This document shows positions 1 through 11,550 of a DNA stretch of 64,000 nt, in pieces; within the stretch, counting starts at the first letter, position 1, and the number at the start of each line of letters is the position of its first letter. Source of the DNA: Plecoglossus altivelis. Its lineage: Eukaryota; Chordata; Actinopteri; Osmeriformes; Plecoglossidae. The position numbers were made by a program, and so were the translations under genes. Location: positions 4,853,691 to 4,917,690 of the forward strand of contig BROE01000001.1 of assembly GCA_036571765.1 (NCBI GenBank), in the 5' to 3' direction. The notes under the pieces are model-generated. The model was given only the letters and a program-made list of their open reading frames with translations. It searched no databases and was not told the origin of the DNA.

Positions 1-1239
1 CAGTGCAGAGGATTAAGATGTACTGACGTCCCTGATAACCTGAGAGCGCATGAATAAAACCAGGATAAGAGAAACACATTCATCTTGATGTGCAGTAAAC
101 ATTGACGAAAAGAAATAGACTGATTCGATCATTTAGTGCTTTTTTATTATGAAAACCAGCAGACTTTAGAACTGGCAAAAAACCCACATTGAAAAACAGA
201 GCAGGATTTAGCTTCAGCCAGGGAGAGAACCACACTCTCGACTGTCTAATTCCAAATCTATATCAGAAAGACCTTGAGCACCGCTGCAAAACCCCCCCCA
301 GAAAAAACAAGTAGTCATCTTCATTTAACACAGATAGTACACAACCTCTGCAATCCCTACCAGCGAAACCAGAAGGGCTCCTTACGCTCCTCCAATCAAA
401 AGCATCCTCCAAGGACGCCTTTAACTTCACCAAACCGCACATCACAAGACGCCACCGATAATCTATAATCCGATCGGAACCTTTGACTTAGATTTGCTCT
501 GTCCCGTGAGTGGTTTTAGCGGGAGATACCACAGGTTTAGCACTGCATTGTTGTTCCCTGACACCCACTCAGCGAAGTTTAGCCGCAGGGGTCACAAACA
601 GACAAAAGCAAGGCCAATCAACAGTTCAACAGATCACCCCCAACCAATAAGGTTACATCCCCTTCCTTGCACCCTCTAACACTTCCTGTTCGCACCTGAA
701 CCGCGGCATCCTGTCAATCAACAGCGGGCCACTGGGAGTCTGGTGGATTCTACCTATGACTGGAGGGGACCAGCAGGGGCCTGGCTGTGGAGAGACACAG
801 GCAGTACAGTATGTTGCGCTATTTAAGGCTCTTCAAGATGTGTCAGAAATGCTAAGTTCGGATCACTTAGATCTAAGGTCACGACCTGTGGATGTGGTTG
901 TTAGTGCCGGATGTAGTAATCCTAATTTTACCTCAAGACATTCGACAGTTTTATAAATAAATTTTCCTGCAAAGTGCCTTTGGGCAATTCTGTTGCAGCA
1001 TTTTCCCCTGCCTGTTAAAACAATTGACCTGCTAAAGAACAGGTCCTGCTTTACTAGAACAAGGCTCCTAAACGTATTTCCAGTCTCCATTTTCTCTAAC
1101 CATACATACCCCATCAAAGCCAAGCTAATTTATCTTCCAGTCTCAGACACAAGTCAATAAGTGCTATGGTACACCCACATGCGTAAATGTGCACACTCGC
1201 GTTCGCGGCAAAACAAGCGCCCACACACACAGTGTATGG

Positions 1240-1283
<44 letters not shown>

Positions 1284-2042
1284 GGAGCGCCTAATGACCT
1301 GCCCCTGGTGTGACAAGGCGAGAGCCACAGAGTGTGTTATGAATTACAGAGAGGAAACGCAGAAGATGAACTAACGATAGCTGCTAATAATTACAGATCT
1401 GTAGTGTGGAGGAGTTAATGAGCCAGCCTGCACCTCCCATGATGCCCCAGTAATAATGGATGAGGAGCACGAGAAAGGGGTAAAGAGAGACAGAGAGAGA
1501 GAGAGGGGGGGGGGAGAGAGAGAGATGGTCTGGAGGAGTGTGAGAGAGACGCAGAGGGGAGAGAGAGAGCTGTCAGTTTGAGTGGCCCGGGTGTCCTCCG
1601 GGGTCCCTGTGCACCTCCAGCATGTCAACGAGAGAGGCCCTCTCTGGAGGAGGCGCGTCTCCGCACTAATGAAGCTGTGACAGTGTGCCCGGCCGTGCCA
1701 AGCTGCCTAGCCGAGACGCGGAGAGAGGAGCGGGGGAGGAGCTCCGCGGACTGAGACAAGAGGCACGGGGGGGTGGAGGGGGGAGGCGAGAAAGGGAGGG
1801 GGGAGTGGCCGAGACGAAATAGAGGAGGTCTCGACGCATGGAGAAGGAGAGATGGCCAGATGTCTGCAGGATGGAAAGCTGGTGAAGATGTGATGGTTTG
1901 GGAGGGTCAGGACCGTTCCAGATGGTGAATTAAGGCTGCTAAGTAACACCCAGCAATGGAAGCAGTGCGTCGGCACGTATGTGTATGCCCCAGGCGGAGC
2001 CGCGTCCGGTGGGCGTCGCCTGGCGACGTCAGTTCCACTCAC
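1..2042 (-). other. intron 12 (partial)
   Basis: This is the intron downstream of exon 12, cut by the window edge. It holds a (CA)n run at 1249-1281 and a GA-rich stretch at about 1490-1560. A purine-rich plus-strand block lies at 1720-1870. I see no further kinase exon and no other gene. Confidence 0.85.
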
Positions 2043-2258
2043 CAGAGAGCTAGTGTAGCTTGGGTCGGAGGTGTCGTCCTGCAGGTAGCGCGACAGCCCA
2101 AAGTCAGACACCTTGCACACCAGGTTGCTGTTGACCAGGATGTTGCGCGCCGCCAAGTCGCGGTGGACGTAGTTCATCTCTGATAGGTACTTCATCCCAG
2201 CCGAGATCCCACGCATCATCCCCACCAGTTGAATGACGGTGAACTGGCCGTCGTTTTG
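2043..2258 (-). CDS. ephb1: ephb1 exon 12: kinase catalytic loop, DFG and activation-loop start
   Basis: This 216-nt phase 0-0 exon encodes residues 670-741. The acceptor is ttgcag and the donor is CTG-GTGAGT. It starts QNDGQFTVIQLVGMMRG and contains the catalytic loop HRDLAARN (701-708, catalytic D703), the magnesium motif DFG (721-723) and the activation-loop tyrosine Y737 in SDPSYTSSL. In other Eph genes the next exon begins with the GGKIPVRWTAPE motif. It was not found in positions 1-2042, so the C-lobe, SAM domain and PDZ-binding tail should lie past the left edge. An open frame reads through the donor, but it has no homology there and breaks down into low-complexity sequence. Confidence 0.97.
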
Positions 2259-4454
2259 CTGCAAGACAGAAGGAGACAGGGAGAATGAGTTTGCCAGGTT
2301 GGCGTGTTACAATCTGAAACAAGCGTGTATAAGAACCTTTGGGATTGCCATGGTAATACCGTATGACACTAGACAAGATGATTGGCTGTCTTCAGACTCG
2401 TACCCGTGGTTAATGAAACCGGAGCCAGTGAAAACAATCTTGCAACAGTTGTAACCCCGACAAGCCAACAACACGGTTAGGGAGAGCACTTACGTGGACC
2501 AGACTGCAAGCCAATTTTGATCTTTTTCATAATTACACAGCTGAACTGGTTCAACGGCAGCCTTTCTAGGAAACTAATGTCCCAGAATTAAGGAAAGATA
2601 TGATCCACCTGATCTACCTGTCAAGTGTGAGTGGCTGAGCAAATACTGAGAAATAAACCCTTCACAGGTAGTCTGCACAGCCAACAGACCGTATTGACGT
2701 CCTGATAGAGAAGCACCATGTTATCATTTGTGCTCCGTATATAATTTCAACACTAAGAGTGAAAGTGTGCTGCATTATTTGTGTCCATATTTTCCAAACG
2801 CTTGTTCACGTTAGCGGTTTAAAGAAACTCTCCCATGAGGTTATTTCGTGTCGAAGCCATTCACCAGCAAGAAAATGATTCTCAGAATTATGGTAGCGCT
2901 ATAAAATCAACAGACGGCAAAACCTGAATATCGACATTCGACCGTTTATCTCGCGAGTGGTCTAGGAGTGGCTGTTGTCTTAACCCAAACAGCGAGAGCG
3001 CAGGTGTGTTGATTTAGTGCCAAAATCTGGATCTGCAAAGAGCGCTCTGCCGTGTGCCTGTTGGAACAGCGTACCCTGTCTCTTAACAAGGGAGTTCACC
3101 TGGACCGAACTGCTTCTGGCATCTGCATTCAAATTGAAAACACAAAGCTGTTGGTGTAACAAACGAGTCAACCGTGCCCTTGTGTTTGGTGTATTCTCTC
3201 TATAGTGTGTCAGGCGAGTTTTAAGCATCAGTCTGTTTGTGAAAAGCAACGTTATCCGGTTCCTCCGAGAGAGACTTGGAGCAGTTCTCTCTGCACGCGT
3301 CCTGTGGGACTCGGCTCCCAGATTAGACAAGCCTAGAGACACATCCTTGTCACCACCAGCAGGAGGTTAGGGCAAATTCAGGGGCAAGGGTACAAGGTGT
3401 GCTGTCATATCTACTGTAGAAGTGAACACGCTGACAAACAGCCTAACCTGCCCACACATCTATTTGAGTACGACCTACTTCCTGCACAAAGGGAGCGGGT
3501 ATTTCTGTTCCTGAGCGCAGACGGTTACCTCTTCTGATCTTCTGCTGCTTTTTCCTCGTACTTGCACCCGTTGACGCAGAGAGCCTCTTGTCACGTTGTC
3601 AATTTACCCTCAACCACATCAAGACATAGGAAGTGTTTTCATTTGGAAAACTCCAATCACATTCCTTGAGCCTCCACCTTGCTATATGTGTGTTGTCAGA
3701 GGGATTTTAGAGGCCAGAATGCTGGTGGACATCTCTGTAAATTACATGCACACACCGAGCCCCAGCCTCAGCCTCAGCCCCAGCCCCAGCCCCAGCCCTG
3801 CTAAGTGCTCAGAGGAATAGACTTTGAACCCGCAACATACTAACAAATAAGAGGCTAGGGGAGATCGATGGGTACACAACTCGGATATGGCAGCTAGCAA
3901 AGCCAACTTCAAAGGGTCCCTTTAAACCAGCACTAGATCAAAGTGGACTGGAAAACCAATCCACAAGATTGAGGGAGGGGGGGGGGGAAACGGCCTGAAT
4001 ATTGATTAAACTGCATGTCAGTGTGTTGCCAGCTGCAAAAGGGAGCGGAGAGTCCATTAATGGTTGGAGGCGTGAATGAAGGAAAAAGGTGGACAATGAC
4101 ATGTTTTTCCAGCCGCACTAAAATGAGAAGCAGGGGAACTCATTTTGTAACGGCGTTCCACAGTGGGAATTTCACGAAGAATTCTGTGCAAGAATTCTTA
4201 GTAGTTCCACACAGACACAAGCCCCCCCAGCATTCCACAGTGCAGAACACTTTGATTGGTATTAGGCTGCAAAATGCTGATTTGACATCTATATGTGCGT
4301 CCTACCTACGATGTCTCGCTATTCAAATGTCTTGGAAAGAAATTCATGAATTGGAACAAACGCTGGACCAGTGATCAAATCCCATCATCACCCTGCGAGG
4401 TGATTGTGCATTGACCGATAAGAACACGGCAATCCGTGGCATGCTCCCACTCAC
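2259..4454 (-). other. intron 11
   Basis: This 2.2-kb intron lies between exons 11 and 12. It is mostly unique sequence without recognisable coding content. Its one clear repeat is a CAGCCY hexanucleotide array at 3758-3800. The rest appears unremarkable. Confidence 0.9.
3758..3800. repeat. (CAGCCY)n hexanucleotide microsatellite
   Basis: About seven units of CAGCCC or CAGCCT lie in tandem, with two CAGCCT units first and then CAGCCC units, inside intron 11. Confidence 0.9.
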
Positions 4455-4702
4455 CCTCAGGAAGGAGTCCAGGGCTCCGTTCTCCATGAACTCGGTCACT
4501 ATCATGACCGGACGGCTCTTGGTCACCACGCCCTCCAGCCTGATGATGTTGGGGTGATCGAACTGGCCCATGATGGACGCCTCAGACAGGAAGTCTCTCC
4601 TCTGCTTCTCCACATAGCCGGCCTTCAGCGTTTTAATGGCCACGTACATCTCCCTTTTCCCTGGGAGCTTCAGACGGCCCTTGTACACCTCGCCAAATTC
4701 CC
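4455..4702 (-). CDS. ephb1: ephb1 exon 11: kinase N-lobe
   Basis: This 248-nt exon (phase 1 in, phase 0 out) encodes residues 587-669. The acceptor is cctcag and the donor is AGG-GTGAGT. It completes the glycine loop GAGEFGEVYKG. It carries the ATP-anchoring lysine K610 in VAIKTLKAG, the helix-C glutamate E627 in RRDFLSEASIMGQFDHPNI, the gatekeeper T656 and the hinge EFMENGALDSFL. All residues needed for nucleotide binding are present, so this is an active-kinase sequence, unlike the pseudokinases EphA10 and EphB6. The wording MYVAIKTLKAGY.EKQRRDF is EPHB1-like. The upstream pyrimidine tract is a CT-rich simple repeat. Confidence 0.97.
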
Positions 4703-5539
4703 CTGAGGGAGGTGGGGGGAGGGAGAGAGAGGGAGGGAGAGAGATATAGAGGAGGAACAGCGAGAGAGTGAGAGAGCGTGAGAGAGAGAAAGGTATGTAT
4801 TACAGCTGTAATCTGAAGGCTATGGGAACCTGTGCGACACAACTCAACGCGAGGAGATCAAATCAGTCTGCTGTGGATCTAGTTGCATTTACAGTATGTA
4901 CTGTATCTGTCATGTTTCCTGCCATTTGCTGTCCCCTGGAATCAAAACATGGTCTGCACTCAAACGGAAAGCTGTATGCAGTGGATATATTTTTAGCCGT
5001 CTCGGTACCTTTATCGTATTGCTCAGGGGATAGACATTTTGGACCTGAAGCCTTTCTTAAAAAGTTTTTACTACATTCAGACAGGAATCAATTCAGACAT
5101 ACAGTATAGTACGTCTGAGGTAGATTAATAGTTGTGCTTTTGCTTCCCAGGTCCTTCTGAGATTCTGTCAACAACGGTGTCACTGACTCATCTCTCTCGG
5201 AGCGTTATCTAACCAGGGCATTCACCGAGAATAATAAAATAAAAAAAACTGTTGAATAACAAAAAAGCAAATGTGCTAGAACTTACGTATCCGCAATCCT
5301 GGTGATTAATTATCGACTGGGCTCAGCAGGCTACTGCCGAGATATTGCATTGAGGAATAAACTAAAACGGAAATCCTTAATTAGGCAGCCTCCTCTTCTC
5401 CCGCTGCCACCCCCCCTCCCACCTCCCACCCACTATCACCCCCACGCCTATCACCCTCACCCCCCTCCTTCCCCATGGTTTTCCTCAAACATAAGATGCT
5501 GGGCCGCACCGGAGATGGGAGATATTCCAGGTCTCTGGG

Positions 5540-5985
5540 GTGGGTGGTGGGAGAGGGGTGGGTGGGAGAGGTGGGGGGAAAGAAGGGGAGGGTGGGAGAG
5601 GGAGAGATGAGGAAAATGACATGGGTAGCTGAAGGGAAAGAGAGGGGGAGAAAAGGGGGGGGGAGAGAGAGGGCAGAGAGTGGAAGAGGAGAGGGAGGGT
5701 AGGAAGAGGTGTGGGGAGAGGAGGGAAGGGTGGAGAGGCGAGGGTTGGTGGGAGAAGGTGGGGGGAGGAGAGGTGGGAGAGGTTGGGTGGAGAGGAGGAG
5801 AGGGTGGGGAGAACGAGGGGAGGAGGAGGACGAGAGGATGAGTAAGTGGAGGAGAGGAGGGGGGTGGGGAGAGGCAGAGGGAGGGTTGAAGAGGTGGGTA
5901 GAGAGGAGGAGGATGGCGAGAGGAGACAGGGAGGGTGGAGAGGTGTTGGGGAAGAGGAATGGAGAGGGGTGCGGGGAAGCTTTAG
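5540..5985. repeat. long purine (GGGAGRG) tract
   Basis: Some 440 bp of almost pure G and A on the plus strand are built from irregular GGGAGAGGTGG and GAGGAG units. On the ephb1 transcript this is a polypyrimidine tract. A shorter sister block lies at 6270-6460 after the duplicated segment. Such tracts can form triplex (H-DNA) structures and are hard to assemble. Confidence 0.85.
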
Positions 5986-6270
5986 AGTTTATATGAACCA
6001 CCCATTCTACAGCCTTCCTCGCTCCTTGTAGAAGGATAGAAGCAGGCTGGACTTGCGTTAAAAAGCAAGACCCTTGGCCTTAAAACAATCCGATCACTCG
6101 CATCCAGAATAAGCTGCACTCCCGCATGAGGACGGCTGGGCACACGAAGCGTGTACTCCCAGGTTGACCGAACGCGCTCCAACCCAAAAAAAATGTTTCA
6201 CGCCGGGACAAGCTGTGCGCGGGACATTACCTGCCGATTGACCTCTTTCGAATTCTGGACGTGGACCGGG
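5974..6270 (-). pseudogene. degenerate tandem copy of exon 10 3' end and its intron flank
   Basis: This segment aligns along its whole length with 6457-6742, an offset of about 483 bp. Shared landmarks in order are GGGGAAGCTTTAGAG, TACAGCCTTC, GAAGGATAGA, AAGACCCTTG, CTCGCATCCAGA, TAAGCTGCACTCCCG, GTGTACTCCCAGGTTG, CGAACGCGCTC, and the exon 10 end with its donor. This copy carries many single-base insertions and deletions, including a seven-A run where the other copy has four. The exon fragment (about 6230-6270) is out of frame and has no acceptor. It may be a decayed tandem duplication or an error in the assembly. The 6457-6742 copy is the functional one. Confidence 0.8.
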
Positions 6271-6698
6271 TGAGGTGGGTGGAGAGGAGGGGAGGGTGGT
6301 AGAAGAGAGGGGAGAGGAGGGGAGGGTGCTAGAGTCGGGGGAGAGGAGGGGAGGGTGGGAGAGGAGAGGGGAGGGTTGGAGAGGTGGGTAGAGAGGAGGG
6401 GAGAGTGGGAGAGGAGAAGGGAGGGTGGGAGAGGTGTGGGGAGAGGATGGGAGGGTGGGGGGAAGCTTTAGAGTGGTGTTTATGAACCCACCATCTACAG
6501 CCTTCTGCTCCATGTTAGAAGGATAGAGGCTGGACAGCGTTAAAGCTAAGACCCTTGAGCCTAACATCCCGAGTTACTCGCATCCAGACTAAGCTGCACT
6601 CCCGTGAGGACGCTGAGACACGAAACGTGTACTCCCAGGTTGCCGAACGCGCTCGAACCCAAAATGTTCACGCCGTGACAGCCGTGCGCGGCCATTAC

Positions 6699-6821
6699 CT
6701 GCGCCGATGACCTCTTCGATCTTGACGGTGGACACGTCGATCTCCTTGGCAAACTCCCGGACGGCCTCATTGGGGTCCTCGTAGGTGAAGGGGTCGATGT
6801 AGATCTTCATGCCCGGAGAGC
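6699..6821 (-). CDS. ephb1: ephb1 exon 10: juxtamembrane tyrosines and start of kinase domain
   Basis: This 123-nt phase 1-1 exon encodes residues 546-586 and one base of G587. The acceptor is ctcag and the donor is G-GTAATG. It starts GSPGMKIYIDPFTYEDP with Y553 and Y559. These are the two juxtamembrane tyrosines whose phosphorylation relieves kinase autoinhibition and recruits SH2 partners (family knowledge). The linker AVREFAKEIDVSTVKIEEVI leads to IGAG, the first half of the glycine-rich ATP loop. That loop is split between this exon and the next, as in other Eph genes. An indel-ridden duplicate of the last 40 or so nt of this exon with its donor lies at about 6230-6270, further into intron 10. 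Confidence 0.96.
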
Positions 6822-7364
6822 CTGAGAAGTGGGTCGGGCAGCCGAGTGGGGAGGGGCAGTTAGACATGTCGGGTCGCAAAGAGAGCTCTAGAACAACCAA
6901 AGTGCTGAGTGAATGTCTGGAAGCAACAGTTACGGACTGTGAAAGATGCTGGATGGTGATGATTGATGGGGCAAACAGGCAGTAAATAGGAACAGGATCA
7001 TCCAATTCATATTAGCATATCATACAGCTATTATCGATTGTTTTTCAGTTATTATGATCGGGTGTTTGTTTTGTCTTGAGATGTGGACTGCCGGTACAGT
7101 ATCATTGATTAACGCAGTTTTCTTGCTGCCTTTACATGTGTGAGGTCAGCTAGTAACAACATATGGAACAAAAATCGAACGCCCTCGTCGGTACCGAATG
7201 CGGTGACTTTTAAGCTGACTCCCTTGAGGCTATTTTCAGTCTAACAAGGTTTGTTATCGGAAAGGCATGTTTTTACCCAGGATAGTGTGCTGGGATGCAA
7301 GTTCAGATAGCAGGGAGATGCAGCTGGACTCAAAGTGACAGTTGACATCGCTCTCTCTCCCTCT

Positions 7365-7388
7365 GTCAGTCAGTCAGTCAGTCAGTCA

Positions 7389-7431
<43 letters not shown>
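7365..7431. repeat. compound (GTCA)n(GTCT)n microsatellite
   Basis: About six GTCA units pass directly into about ten GTCT units without interruption. One substitution within the tetranucleotide has apparently spread over half the array. Confidence 0.95.
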
Positions 7432-8121
7432 CTGTGTTGCTTTAACACCAGCAGTCCTTACATACTGTAGGCCCATCTCATGAGGATGGACCAATACAAG
7501 CACTCGACAAGTCCCAACCACTCAACTCCCTAGCAACCAAAATGGCGGCCTGATGAATCCTTACTCAGCCCGACAGTTGAGTGAGCTTATCAAAGACAGG
7601 AAGCGGAGAAAAGCGCGAAAAAGAACGAGCGTGCGGAGGCATGAGAAAAGGAGAGGAAAAGAGAGAGAGAGAGAGGCGAGAGGATACCCTGACCGCTTTT
7701 TTCCTCTCCTTCTCTTCCTCCCTTATCTCCGTCTCTCTCTCTTTCTCTACACCAGCAGTCTCTGCACTTTGATAGCGGTGGAACCAATTTCCCAGCCGCC
7801 TCTCCCCATAGGAGCTCATAAAGAGATAAAAACCCCACCGACTAGCAAGCTCTTTATGCCAGCCTGTGATAGGTGAAGCCAGCTCAGTAACTAGGGATGT
7901 CTGCTTGTTTCTGGGGCAGATGAGACAGGCAGGGGAGGTGCAAGCAGCCCTTGTAAACACAGCCATGTTCACACACACACACACATCGCAGCACAACACA
8001 GACAGACGTCTAATTATTATTTTCCGCCTTGACACTGAGGGACACTCTTCAGATGTATTTGTTGGAATGAAAAAAGCCTGTTTCAAATAAAACCCCTTAT
8101 CTCCTCGATTTGTTCGAGTTT

Positions 8122-8190
8122 TGGGTGTGTGTGTCTGTGTGTGTTTATGTGTCTGTGTGTGTCTGTGTGTGTGTGTCTGTGTGTGTCTGT
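8122..8190. repeat. (GT)n microsatellite with TCTG interruptions
   Basis: Repeated GTGTGTGTCT blocks lie on the plus strand within intron 9. Confidence 0.9.
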
Positions 8191-8239
8191 TGGGGTAGTA
8201 GTCTCTAGCAGCAACAAGGGCTGTTCTGTTCCCGTTGGG

Positions 8240-8400
8240 ATCAGAGAGTTTCACCTTACTCTTGACAGAAAGCTGTGTCTAGTTGATCATTAATTGCCAT
8301 GGAGCCCATTGGTGAAAATCTAATTGCTGATTAGAGATTCCATACAGATTGGATTTAAACTAATTCATTAGTGGCTTGGTATCTTTGCATTCCATTAAGA
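8240..8400. promoter_or_regulatory. candidate conserved noncoding element (AT-rich, homeodomain-like sites)
   Basis: This is a unique, non-repetitive AT-rich island between two microsatellites. It has TAATTG at 8291 and 8321, an inverted CCAAT box near 8306, and further TAATTC and CATTAG motifs at about 8360-8370. Dense homeodomain core sites in a repeat-free intronic block are typical of developmental enhancers. Conservation cannot be tested from one sequence, so this is an inference from composition only. Confidence 0.28.
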
Positions 8401-8461
8401 CATTCTAAATAAAAATAACTTTCCCAGCAGCAATGCTTGAAATCTCCACATGAAATGTCAA

Positions 8462-8563
8462 CACGCAAACACACACGCACCAAAAAAAAGAAGAAAATAC
8501 TCAAGCACACATACACACGCACACGCACACACACACACACACCCACACACACACACACACACT
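8462..8563. repeat. (CA)n microsatellite, interrupted
   Basis: CA-rich stretches with GC and A-run interruptions run over about 100 bp in intron 9. Confidence 0.9.
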
Positions 8564-8579
8564 TGAATCCATTACTTTT

Positions 8580-8730
8580 CATTTCACAGACCCGGGCCCA
8601 CTTTCATGTATAATTCAAATTGCAAACAGTTTATTTCCTCCTCCCTCCGGTGCAGGCCTGTTTAACTGGACTCATCTTTTTATGGCCCACAGATAAAAAT
8701 AAAATACAAGCTTTAATATTTCATGGCTCC
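8580..8730. promoter_or_regulatory. candidate conserved noncoding element
   Basis: This unique AT-rich block follows the CA repeat. It includes TATAATTCAAATTGCAAAC and GATAAAAATAAAATACAAGC, which resemble POU- and HOX-type sites. The inference is from composition only. Confidence 0.22.
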
Positions 8731-11332
8731 TTGATCTGAACGTGAGGGGCAAATGCATCCAAACATCCGTACACCAGCTCTACGCTTACCCCGCGCGTAT
8801 AAAACAAGACATGACGGTAGAGGACACGAGCTTGTGCGTCGGCCCTGCAGTGCATTGTGGGTAAAGAGGGAGCCCCGTAGATCACACACCGGGCTGTTGG
8901 GCTCCCCAAGTACCACAGGGGAAACATGTCAGATTTGATGGCCAGAGCAAATCTACACGGTAAAATGAAGACCAATCAGATAATGACTCTCACATCTGGA
9001 TTCGCGTACACAATAGCTGTGACATAGTTCCAGAACATGTGGTACGGTACAACGTGTTTCGTTGACGGAGCGGCTACGTCATTTTTGAGCGTGTGATGTT
9101 CCTAACTTACTATATACACAGTAATCGACTTTCCCCGCTCAGCCAATACATTCCCTGCTTGAAACCCCGCTTAATTAGCTGGTATTTGATGTTGAAAATC
9201 GTATCCATCACGCAAATCAGTCTTGGATCTGTAAATCACACGGGATGAACACGGCGTTCGGTCGGGATGGTCAATCACTTCTCGTTTGCTCTCGCCCTTC
9301 ATTAACATTATTTAAACTTCATCACTGGAGTGACTAGCGTCTCCGCGTGCTAATGAAGTTGGTCCAAATATTAGTGTTAACTTTCCGATGGAAAACGGGA
9401 TGACGGTGGTTTGGCCAACCTTTTTGTTAACCACTCAAGTTGGCAAGCATACAACCCGGACTCTCGGTTGCCAGGTTCGTAGGTGTTTGTCAAATCCTCA
9501 GCTCTGCACTGTCAAGCCACGCGCAATATATGAGTTCTAGCTTCAGTCTTAGTCGTTAAGACATTGCGACAAGGGGGCTGGAGCCACCAGCAGGCTACGT
9601 GGTGCAGAATATGTGACCCTTGTAGGGGGGATATGGAGAGATTTGCCAACCTGCAGGCGGTTTAGTAGCGTGTGTTGGTTGTTCAAAGAAGGATTTACAT
9701 CAACCAGTCCACGAGCAGAATGTGTAGTACAGTAAAGTATGGTTGGAAAATGTGTTTTTGTGTATTTACTGAGTGTATAGTGGTGAAAGGAGTGTTTGCT
9801 TGATGAATAAGTCCAAGATGATGAGTCATTAGTCTACATACGATTGTCCGACTGAAGGTAATAAGATGTGTGTTAGATATCTGAACTGGTATCCATAAAG
9901 TAAGCACAGTTAGCAGTTGATTCTGGAGGCGTTAGAACAGTAGGTAGTTGATAATGGAAGAGTTGGTACTTTAAGCAGATGCTGGTGTTTGCTGTGCGGT
10001 ACCAAGATATGGTTAATCCAGAGTAAATCCTGGATTCTCTCCGAAGCTAAATGCAATGTTTTAGGGTGATGTGTGTGCGTGCGTGTGAGTATGTGTAGAC
10101 GTGTTTTCAGAACCTTCCTCTACCTTCTCTCCCCACGTTCCCCTTGCTAACCTCCACATCCCTCCCCCTCATCCAAGACGTCGCGCCAACATACAGTCAA
10201 ATAAAATGCCAGAACAAAACCAAAAGCCAAAGCAAATCTTCTATGGTTGTGTAGAAATCAACCACAATAAAAAAATTAAAAAAAACGCTTGGTCGCCTGG
10301 TCTAGAGTGACAACACTTGTTCCTGGGTTTCACAAAGATGGATGAAAGTGCCACTCCATTTTTTCCCCCCCTTCATTCCCCCTTCTCAGACACACCCGCA
10401 TGTACTCACAACCACACACACACGCACGCACACTAAATACGGTAATTACAAAACCGTCAGTCAAAATTTGACAGAAACAATCGAAAACAATCTATGGCTA
10501 ACGGGGTTATTATTGCTGCAGAGAGTTCGGCAAACTAGTTGTGTGAATGGGAGCACTTATCAGTGTTTGTCTCTTTACACCAAATTGCTCATTTGATGAT
10601 TAGGGGCTGTTAAGAGTCACACATCTTTTGTTTGTTTCCACCACTTATGCTAATTGCATTTTGGGTTCTCAAAGGAAGGCTCGCGACAGAATTGACTGTT
10701 CTGATGGTTGCAATCATGTTTTCTTCTTTGCCTCCTTACATCATAGACATTTTTAATGAGGCCTCGGCGTCTGCAGAAGTGGTTGACAGAATAGGGCTCG
10801 TGTTGAAAAAAGGATTGGGCATGTCAGCGTTTAACCGAAGACAGCCTTTCTGCACCTGGTCAACCAGACTCGAGCCCCCCTTTTTCTCTTGTGTGGAAGT
10901 GTAGCTGTGCCAGATTGATTCAGTGTGTGTGTGTGTGTGTGTGGGGAGGGGGGGGGGTATTTGTGTGACGGTATGTTTCAGCGCATAAGTCTGCGTGTGT
11001 GCCTGTGTATGTGCGTGGAACCATCCAGGGCTTTTCCAGTCAAAGTGAGTGAGTATTACATCTCTATTATGTTGGACCTCCAACCGTCAGAGATGAGTGT
11101 CAGTCAGTGTCGTTGACAGCAGGAAGGGGACAAAGTGACAGGCCTGTGTCAGTCAGAGCCAGCCTGTTAGCTACCCCTCCTTACCTTGGCTTGTAACACT
11201 ATCACATACTGTAGAATATAGCGCGCATGTGTTCATATAGTATCAATGGACACATCTGTATACGTGTATGAACAGTAGCTTTAAAACATTGTTTTCATCA
11301 TATCAAACACCAAGACAAGGGGAGGACCTCAC

Positions 11333-11397
11333 CTCGTCCTGTGCTATAGTGCTGCAGCTTGTCACTGTACACAGCCTCCTTAGTATAGGCCCGCTTC
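11333..11397 (-). CDS. ephb1: ephb1 exon 9: juxtamembrane segment
   Basis: This 65-nt exon (phase 2 in, phase 1 out) was also located by eye. The acceptor is cacag and the donor is G-GTGAGG. Residues 524-545 read RKRAYTKEAVYSDKLQHYST, then GR, the cytoplasmic linker directly after the membrane helix. The basic RKR is the cytoplasmic anchor, and the tyrosines at 528, 534 and 541 are conserved. Compared with remembered EPHB1 the only clear change is T529 for serine. Intron 8, which separates this exon from exon 8, is only 669 nt. The acceptor sits directly against a CT microsatellite of about 150 bp. Confidence 0.94.
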
Positions 11398-11501
11398 CTG
11401 TGAGAGAGAGCGAGAGAAAGAGAGAGAAGGACAGAGGGAGAGAGATAGAGGAAGGGAGAGAGGGGGATAGAGGAGGGAGAGGGAGGGAGGAAGAGAGAGA
11501 G

Positions 11502-11547
<46 letters not shown>
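11398..11547. repeat. (GA)n/(CT)n tract abutting exon 9 acceptor
   Basis: The tract is GA-rich on the plus strand and CT-rich on the transcript. It serves as, or merges with, the polypyrimidine tract of exon 9. It contains a pure (GA) run at about 11505-11545. Confidence 0.9.

Positions 11548-11550
<3 letters not shown>

Larger units (their letters stand above)
4703..6698 (-). other. intron 10
   Basis: This 2.0-kb intron lies between exons 10 and 11. On the transcript strand much of it is CT/CCCTCC-rich: plus-strand purine blocks occupy about 5540-5985, 6270-6460 and 4703-4793. The interval 4800-5380 is unique. A broken duplicate of sequence around the exon 10 donor occupies 5974-6270. Confidence 0.9.
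6822..11332 (-). other. intron 9
   Basis: This 4.5-kb intron contains a GTCA/GTCT compound microsatellite (7365-7431), a GT-rich tract (8122-8190) and a CA tract (8462-8563). Two AT-rich unique blocks at 8240-8400 and 8580-8730 look like possible conserved noncoding elements. The interval 8730-10900 is unique sequence with no gene I can support. Confidence 0.9.

Noticed and set aside
1..2042. Search for exon 13 (GGKIPVRWTAPE)
   Set aside because: No matching reverse-complement sequence was found; the exon must lie beyond the left edge.
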